A stretch of 9,566 bases of DNA from Betaproteobacteria bacterium (lineage in GTDB: Bacteria > Pseudomonadota > Gammaproteobacteria > Burkholderiales > SG8-41), in NCBI GenBank assembly GCA_025353085.1, contig JANXRI010000453.1:1-9566 (forward strand). The letters are read 5' to 3'. Of the stretch, positions 5,972 through 9,566 are shown one piece after another. The notes beneath the pieces are model-generated. The model ran no database searches. It saw nothing but the letters and a program-made list of their open reading frames with translations, and was not told where the DNA came from. How positions within the stretch are numbered: position 1 is the first letter of the stretch; each line of letters begins with the position of its first letter. Both the position numbers and the translations under genes were made by a program.

Positions 5972-6589
5972 CTACCCCCCTAACATCCCATCCACATCAG
6001 CCACAAAGCGCTTGACCGAAGCCGCGAGCGCGATCGTCAATGAGTGAGCGCACGATTGCGCCGCCGACGTCCACGGTGATCTGGCCGAACCGTCGGCCGC
6101 ATAATCCTTGTTCATCACCTCTCGCCCCGCGCGCCTTATTTTTCCGATCAGCGCAACTTTCGCGGAGTCGCTCGCGTTGCAGGTGACTCCTACGATGACG
6201 CCGGACACTGTTGCGCTCGCGCCCGGCAAATTGTCTTTATCGCTACGGCCGAGCGTGACGACATAACCGCTATTTTCCAGTTCTGACTTAACCGCTGAAG
6301 TTACCCATTGCAGCACATCATTCGCGGGCACGACTTCAATCGCGCGCAGGCCGAAGGCGCTCCTCACGGTTCCAACGTTGGACTTGTCGCCGCGATGATC
6401 GAGAAACGGGGTGAGAATTATTTGCTTGTTTTTGGGCCCTGCTGCGAGACCTTCGGCAGCGGCGGCGGGCGGATAAACCAAGGTGGCCGACTGATCGACC
6501 GCAGCGCAGCCGGCAAGGGCCATCGTGCCGGCGAGGATCAAATGGCGCATGCCTCTGGAGAATGACGCATGAACGTTGGCCGTGAACAT
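5972..6589 (-). CDS. Putative lipoprotein, weakly YajG-like
   Basis: The chosen start (ATG 6589-6587) gives 205 residues and follows a strong ribosome site, GGAGG, nine bases upstream. The longer open frame reaching 6787 has no such site. The N terminus has basic residues (R12, R15), a hydrophobic run and the lipobox LAGC with Cys28, so the mature protein should be lipid-anchored in the envelope. The mature part begins AAVDQSATLVYPP, then contains ILTPFLDHRGDKSNVGTVRS (near 59-75), a helix VLQWVTSAVKSELENSGYVV and a strand-rich segment ATVSGVIVGVTCN. This order of strands and helices recalls YajG-type lipoproteins of unknown function, but the match is by layout only. Two further cysteines (near 137 and 180) could form a disulfide. 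The terminal hairpins of composite repeat 2 lie in its 3' region. Confidence 0.75.
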   Translation of the reverse strand: MFTANVHASFSRGMRHLILAGTMALAGCAAVDQSATLVYPPAAAAEGLAAGPKNKQIILTPFLDHRGDKSNVGTVRSAFGLRAIEVVPANDVLQWVTSAVKSELENSGYVVTLGRSDKDNLPGASATVSGVIVGVTCNASDSAKVALIGKIRRAGREVMNKDYAADGSARSPWTSAAQSCAHSLTIALAASVKRFVADVDGMLGG

Positions 6590-6930
6590 GGGTGCAATCC
6601 TCCAGAAGGAATCGAATGTACGGAGTAAAAATACTTCAGCGCCCGTGGAATGTCTGTGCGATATCGAACAATCGCATAAGCAGTTGTACGGGAGCGCAGG
6701 CGTCCTGGCTGCCCGAGTATCGTACGATTGCAGGCGAGGCGCCTGCGCTACGTGAGCGTGCCGGTGTTGCGCGGCACTCATTTGCAAATTGCCGTCAGGT
6801 TTCCGCCGGCAGCATGGGCGCGACCGAAGAATGATTTCGCTTTAGCGAAGCAGGCGGCATTGGTTACGTGAGCTACGCATGCCGGTGTCTTTATCGGCGC
6901 CGGCCTGCGGCATCATGTCGAAGACCGGGC
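6590..6930. other. Non-coding stretch between the lipoprotein and entericidin-like genes
   Basis: No gene is supported. It holds the lipoprotein ribosome site, the inverted repeat at 6691-6751, a short TTCGC/GCGAA palindrome (6836-6849), and a seven-pair stem GCCGGTG/CGCCGGC (6881-6904) about 27 bases past the entericidin-like stop. That stem could be a weak terminator, but no T-run follows it on the minus strand. Confidence 0.55.
6691..6751. repeat. 22-base inverted repeat, GTAGCGCAGGCG family, copy 2
   Basis: The right arm (6730-6751, ending GCGCCTGCGCTAC) differs from copy 1 by a single base, while the left arm (6691-6712) has drifted. The loop is 17 bases. It lies about 100-160 bases upstream of the lipoprotein start codon, close to the position of copy 1 relative to the caspase-like gene. 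Confidence 0.7.
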
Positions 6931-7089
6931 TTACTTGTTCTTTTGTTCCCGCGCTTCATCTTTAATCGCGCGGCCGCCCTGCTGGACGTCCTGGCCAAAG
7001 CCTTCCATCGTATTGCAACCCGCGAGCGTGCCAAACAAGCCGGTCATAAACAATGTTGCCAATAACGTAGAGATAAGATTCTTGATCAT
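6931..7089 (-). CDS. Entericidin-like small lipoprotein (EcnA/B family)
   Basis: This 52-residue gene is easily missed because of its size. Translation begins MIKNLISTLLATLFMTG, a signal peptide, and reaches the lipobox LAGC with Cys25. The mature part reads CNTMEGFGQDVQQGGRAIKD, which matches the entericidin pattern of a lipidated Cys-Asn-Thr followed by a short amphipathic helix. The strong ribosome site AAAAAGGAG lies seven bases upstream of the ATG at 7089. In Escherichia coli the ecnA/ecnB products are small envelope lipoproteins proposed as an antidote/toxin pair; most other bacteria carry single copies of unclear role. Only one copy is seen here, so a toxin-antidote pair is not supported. 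The lipoprotein gene lies downstream on the same strand after 341 bases, probably a separate unit. Confidence 0.9.
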   Translation of the reverse strand: MIKNLISTLLATLFMTGLFGTLAGCNTMEGFGQDVQQGGRAIKDEAREQKNK

Positions 7090-7428
7090 GATGCTGCTCC
7101 TTTTTGATGCTGCGCGAAAGAGAACCCGCTGCGCGGGCCTGACTTTTCCAAGTCCTTTATCCGCCTTTCTCGTGGCGCGTTCAGTGCGCTGCCGAACTTA
7201 ACTTCCAAACTATCGAGTTTTTCATAAATCATTACATCGCTCGCTTCCCTCACCCCCATCCCCTCTCCCAGAAGGCGAGGGGAGCGTCGAGCAAAATGCG
7301 CTGTCGCTTATTTTTGAAATATCAATAATGTCTCGTCGCCTTGCAGCGATACCCGTCTGTCGTCCGGCAACCCGCTTTTGCTAAGATGCGAAAACGACTT
7401 CGACACGTTCAGATAACGCCCCTTGCTT
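7090..7428. other. Divergent intergenic region between the entericidin-like and CAP genes
   Basis: Promoters of both genes should lie here, but I could not place convincing -35/-10 pairs. Visible items are a five-pair stem CCCGC/GCGGG (7125-7137) upstream of the entericidin-like gene and the CCCCTC repeat fragment at 7246-7285. I see no further gene. Confidence 0.5.
7246..7285. repeat. CCCTCACCCC-type dispersed repeat fragment with hairpin
   Basis: CCCTCACCCCCATCCCCTC is followed by AGAAGGCGAGGGGAG. CCCCTCTCC (7260-7268) and GGCGAGGGG (7274-7282) form eight pairs with one mismatch. This resembles the very common CCCTCACCCC...GGGAGAGGG repeat of proteobacterial intergenic regions, from general recollection. 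Confidence 0.55.
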
Positions 7429-8274
7429 ATGCGCTCGATAATGTTTTCCGGTTGTCTTTTATGGGCGGTGTTGATTGTCGCGGGTGGCGCGGCGGCGGCG
7501 GATCTCTACGGCGAAATCAACCGGCTGCGCGATGGCGACGGCCGCTGCATGAGCGCAACAAGGTTGCCGCCGATGCGGACGAGTCCGGCGCTTGAACGCG
7601 CTGCGATGGAGCTGACGCGTGGCGAGACGCTCGAACGCAGTCTGGCGTCCGCCGGCTATCGCGCGACGCGTTCGAGTTTCTTTAACATCACGGGTGAAAA
7701 CGTCGGCGCGCGCGCAGCGCAACTCTTGAAGGATCGCGGCGATTGCAAGCTGCTAATGGATCCGGCGCTGACGGACGTGGGCATTTACGCGGACTCGGGT
7801 GAATTAAGAGTCGTCATGGCTGCGCCGTTCGTGGCAGCGGTTCGAATGTCGGGGCAAGCCGCCGGCCAGCGTGTGCTGGAACTCATCAATCAGGCGCGTG
7901 CCGCGTCACGCCTGTGCGGCAACCGCAAGCTGAATGCGGCGCGGCCGCTGCGCTGGAATGACAAACTGGCGGCCGCCTCGCACGCACATGCCGACGACAT
8001 GGCGCGCAATAATTATTTCAGTCATGAGGCGCGCGACGGCACCAATCCCGCGCAACGGGTTACGCGCACGGGCTATCGATATCGCACCACTGGCGAAAAC
8101 ATTGCAGCCGGGCAGATGGCGCCCGAAGCGGCAGTCGCGGGCTGGATTAAAAGCCCGCCGCATTGCGCGAACCTGATGAATGGAGCGTTCACCGAAATGG
8201 GCGTCGCGTTCGCGATCAATCCGAACAGCGAGATGGGCGTCTACTGGGCGCAGGAATTCGGCACTCAGCGCTGA
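7429..8274 (+). CDS. Secreted CAP-domain (SCP/PR1-like, YkwD-type) protein with a degenerate second CAP half
   Basis: This 281-residue protein has a signal peptide (MRSIMFSGCLLWAVLIVAGG, to about residue 24). The C-terminal half (about 145-281) is a standard CAP domain: RVLELINQAR, LRWNDKLAAASHAHADDMARNNYFSH with H186 and H199, TTGENIAAG with E223, WIKSPPHCANLMN with H245, and YWAQEFG at the end. The N-terminal half (about 25-135) repeats the same order in eroded form: LYGEINRLR, ALERAAMEL, AGYRATR, ITGENVG, DCKLLMDPALTDVGIY. It lacks the block carrying the first two histidines and the SPPH histidine (it has RGDC), so it is unlikely to be active. Bacterial CAP proteins are secreted, often of unknown activity. 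The ATG at 7429 was chosen over a TTG at 7423; neither has a clear ribosome site. Confidence 0.87.
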   Translation: MRSIMFSGCLLWAVLIVAGGAAAADLYGEINRLRDGDGRCMSATRLPPMRTSPALERAAMELTRGETLERSLASAGYRATRSSFFNITGENVGARAAQLLKDRGDCKLLMDPALTDVGIYADSGELRVVMAAPFVAAVRMSGQAAGQRVLELINQARAASRLCGNRKLNAARPLRWNDKLAAASHAHADDMARNNYFSHEARDGTNPAQRVTRTGYRYRTTGENIAAGQMAPEAAVAGWIKSPPHCANLMNGAFTEMGVAFAINPNSEMGVYWAQEFGTQR

Positions 8275-8292
8275 GCGAACTGCTCCGCTCAG
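8264..8292 (+). terminator. Possible stem-loop at the CAP gene stop codon
   Basis: A perfect 12-base palindrome CTCAGCGCTGAG (8264-8275) overlaps the TGA, and CTGAGCG (8271-8277) can alternatively pair with CGCTCAG (8286-8292) around an eight-base loop. No T-run follows, so an intrinsic terminator role is uncertain. Confidence 0.3.
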
Positions 8293-8324
8293 TAATCTTG
8301 GGGAATCGCCGAACAAGTCTATTT

Positions 8325-8425
8325 TCGTCGTCCCGGCGCTCGAGAGCCTGCCCCGGCAGGGTGTAAGCCGGGGCCGGAATCCAGTGCGTTTGAGCGCTCG
8401 ACACCGGCCTGCGCCGGAGCAACGA
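8325..8425. repeat. GC-rich dispersed repeat (GGAATCCAG family) between convergent genes
   Basis: The stretch CGTCCCGGCGCTCGAG ... GCCGGAATCCAG ... CACCGGCCTGCGCCGGAG resembles the widespread intergenic repeat ending in GGAATCCAG. It contains a perfect eight-pair hairpin GCCCCGGC/GCCGGGGC (8350-8357 with 8367-8374, nine-base loop), the palindrome GAGCGCTC near 8392, and a five-pair hairpin CCGGC-CTGC-GCCGG (8404-8417). It lies between the ends of the CAP gene and the small barrel gene and may block read-through in both directions. Confidence 0.6.
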
Positions 8426-8442
8426 ATGTAATCCGAGATTCC

Positions 8443-8790
8443 TTAGGGCGTGAACCTCGCGACGACCGGCCCCGCGCGGCGCGCGCGCGATTTGACCTTC
8501 GGCCGGATCACCGGCATCCAGCGGCCCATGTCGGATAACGTTTTCCAATCGGGTGTTTCGTGCAGATTTTCTTCAGCAAGAAAATAGAGCGCCGAGTAAA
8601 CGAGAAATCCGCGCTCGTTCATCGACGCGTCGCGAAACCGGATTATTTCCAGCACGCCGGGCAGTTTGAGAATATTTGGTATGTGATCGTTATCGTAAAT
8701 GTCGTTGAACTCCGCTTCGTCAGCGGGCGCGATTTCAAACGTAATCATCATGCAATACGGCGCGCTGCCGGCGGTGATGTCGGTCGCCAT
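8443..8790 (-). CDS. Small EthD-like dimeric alpha/beta-barrel protein
   Basis: This 115-residue cytoplasmic protein has no signal peptide. The segment MMITFEIAPADEAEFNDIYDNDHIPNILKLPGVLEIIRFRD (residues 14-54, quoted here only by landmarks: strand ITFEIAP, helix EAEFNDIYDNDHIP with H36, strand VLEIIRFRD) has the strand-helix-strand order and the 'HIP...LPGV' signature of EthD-like ferredoxin-fold proteins, which usually dimerise. The C terminus is rich in Arg/Lys (RPKVKSRARRAG). The ATG at 8790 is supported by GAGGGA (8801-8806). It follows the TauD-like gene on the same strand after 114 bases and may be co-transcribed. Relatives are often found in catabolic clusters and a few degrade or bind aromatics; function here is unknown. 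Confidence 0.68.
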   Translation of the reverse strand: MATDITAGSAPYCMMITFEIAPADEAEFNDIYDNDHIPNILKLPGVLEIIRFRDASMNERGFLVYSALYFLAEENLHETPDWKTLSDMGRWMPVIRPKVKSRARRAGPVVARFTP

Positions 8791-8842
8791 AAAAAGTGTA
8801 TCCCTCGTCTGTTGAACATTTCGAATCTTAAAACAGTTGCAG

Positions 8843-8863
8843 CCGCAGATAAACGCAGATGAA
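8843..8863. repeat. CGCAGAT-type short dispersed repeat
   Basis: Two spaced CGCAGAT units (8844-8850 and 8854-8860) form the CCGCAGAT-AAA-CGCAGATGAA unit, recalled as a frequent intergenic repeat in many bacterial genomes. It lies in the gap between the TauD-like and EthD-like genes. Confidence 0.5.
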
Positions 8864-8904
8864 AAGTAGTGAGCGCTGCGCCCGGCATTTAGCGGCTATT
8901 ACTT

Positions 8905-9566
8905 TCAGCGCGCGAGCGTTGCACGCGCATGTGGTGTCGCCGCATCGGCGCCTTCGATAATCGGCGTGCCTTTGCATTGCGTGCGGTGCAGGATACGCCG
9001 CGAATTCGGATCGAACGCATCCCGCCGGTGCATCGCACAGCGATTGTCCCAAATCAAAATGTCGCCGACTTTCCACTGGTGATGCCACGACGCTTCTGGC
9101 CGCGTGGCGTGCACCCATAACGCGTCGAGCAGCACTTCCGATTCATCGCGTGAAAGTCCGCTCACGTAAGCGTGCAGCCGCCGTCCCAAATACAGCGCAT
9201 TGCAGCCGGTTGCGGGATGCTGCCGCACAATCGCGTGGCTCGGCCCGGGCGTCGTGAGAATGTCTTCATCGCCGCTGTAACCTGGGCGCAGCTGGCCGCC
9301 GGACGTGTAGCGCATGTCGTGCTTGATCTTTTTGCCTTTGATCGCCGAACGCAATTCAGCAGGCAATGTTTCGAGTGCGAGATACATGTTGGTGAAACTG
9401 GTATCGCCGCCGCTTGGCGGAATGACCAGTGAATGCAGAATGCTCGCGCCCGGCGGAATCTTGTTGAAGCAACTATCCGTGTGCCATACCGCTTCGCCGT
9501 CGCCGAGACCGCCGATCGCGACGCCGTTTTCGACCACGTTGGAGATCACGGCGAGTTCCGGATACT
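8905..9566 (-). CDS. TauD/TfdA-family Fe(II)/2-oxoglutarate dioxygenase, C-terminal part
   Basis: About 220 residues are visible; the gene enters from beyond the right edge, where codons before the GTG at 9549 continue in frame (YPELA-VISNVVENG). TauD-family enzymes use Fe(II), O2 and 2-oxoglutarate to hydroxylate a substrate such as taurine, an aryloxyacetate or another acid. Seen here: the HxD iron ligands in AVWHTDSCF, IPPSGGDTSFTNMY, and the C-terminal WDNRCAMHRRDAF with the third iron ligand His. Arginines sit 11 and 15 residues after that His (RRILHR), the spacing of the 2-oxoglutarate-binding Arg266/Arg270 relative to His255 in E. coli TauD. All core ligands are present, so the enzyme should be active. 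Substrate cannot be told from this part. The EthD-like gene follows it. Confidence 0.9.
   Translation of the reverse strand, partial: YPELAVISNVVENGVAIGGLGDGEAVWHTDSCFNKIPPGASILHSLVIPPSGGDTSFTNMYLALETLPAELRSAIKGKKIKHDMRYTSGGQLRPGYSGDEDILTTPGPSHAIVRQHPATGCNALYLGRRLHAYVSGLSRDESEVLLDALWVHATRPEASWHHQWKVGDILIWDNRCAMHRRDAFDPNSRRILHRTQCKGTPIIEGADAATPHARATLAR

Noticed and set aside
6590..6787. Longer N terminus for the lipoprotein
   Set aside because: The extra 66 residues show no domain and cover the inverted repeat; GGAGG nine bases before the ATG at 6589 and the lipobox at Cys28 support the shorter form.

Overview
The window reads as accessory chromosome of a GC-rich Gram-negative bacterium, most likely a betaproteobacterium of Burkholderiales type. 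The reasons are a stand-alone Bug/TctC-type solute-binding protein, a Tat-exported COG3964-type amidohydrolase, an entericidin-like lipoprotein, a TauD-family dioxygenase, and a high density of short dispersed repeats. No rRNA, tRNA, CRISPR array, transposase or integrase is visible.

Layout. Positions 1-161 hold the end of a structured repeat arm (A). A possible sigma70 promoter (204-232) then precedes a Tat-exported amidohydrolase (334-1530, +). A 0.68-kb composite repeat (1536-2216) fills the gap to the convergent Bug/TctC gene (2218-3201, -). Upstream of that gene, on the same strand, lies a secreted caspase-like protein (3294-4877, -). A 400-base non-coding stretch with a long inverted repeat follows. 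The second composite repeat (5278-5958) is an inverted copy of the first. Next come a lipoprotein gene (5972-6589, -), a non-coding stretch with a second copy of the inverted repeat, a 52-residue entericidin-like lipoprotein (6931-7089, -), a secreted protein with two CAP-like halves (7429-8274, +), a GC-rich dispersed repeat, a small dimeric alpha/beta-barrel-like protein (8443-8790, -) and the C-terminal part of a TauD/TfdA dioxygenase that runs off the window (8905-9566, -).

Six of the eight genes encode exported or lipid-anchored proteins, so the region is mainly envelope and periplasmic. The Bug protein, amidohydrolase, dioxygenase and small barrel protein would suit uptake and catabolism of an organic acid, ester or amide, but no complete pathway or transporter is present.

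The most interesting content is non-coding. Five homologous arms of about 330 bases (A-E) fall into two subtypes. Each complete composite is one arm of each subtype joined head to head. At several stems the primary sequence differs between arms but pairing is kept, and several non-Watson-Crick pairs are G-U only when read outward from the composite centre. This is what a structured RNA family, or a DNA element maintained by folding, would look like. I cannot assign it to a named family from sequence alone.
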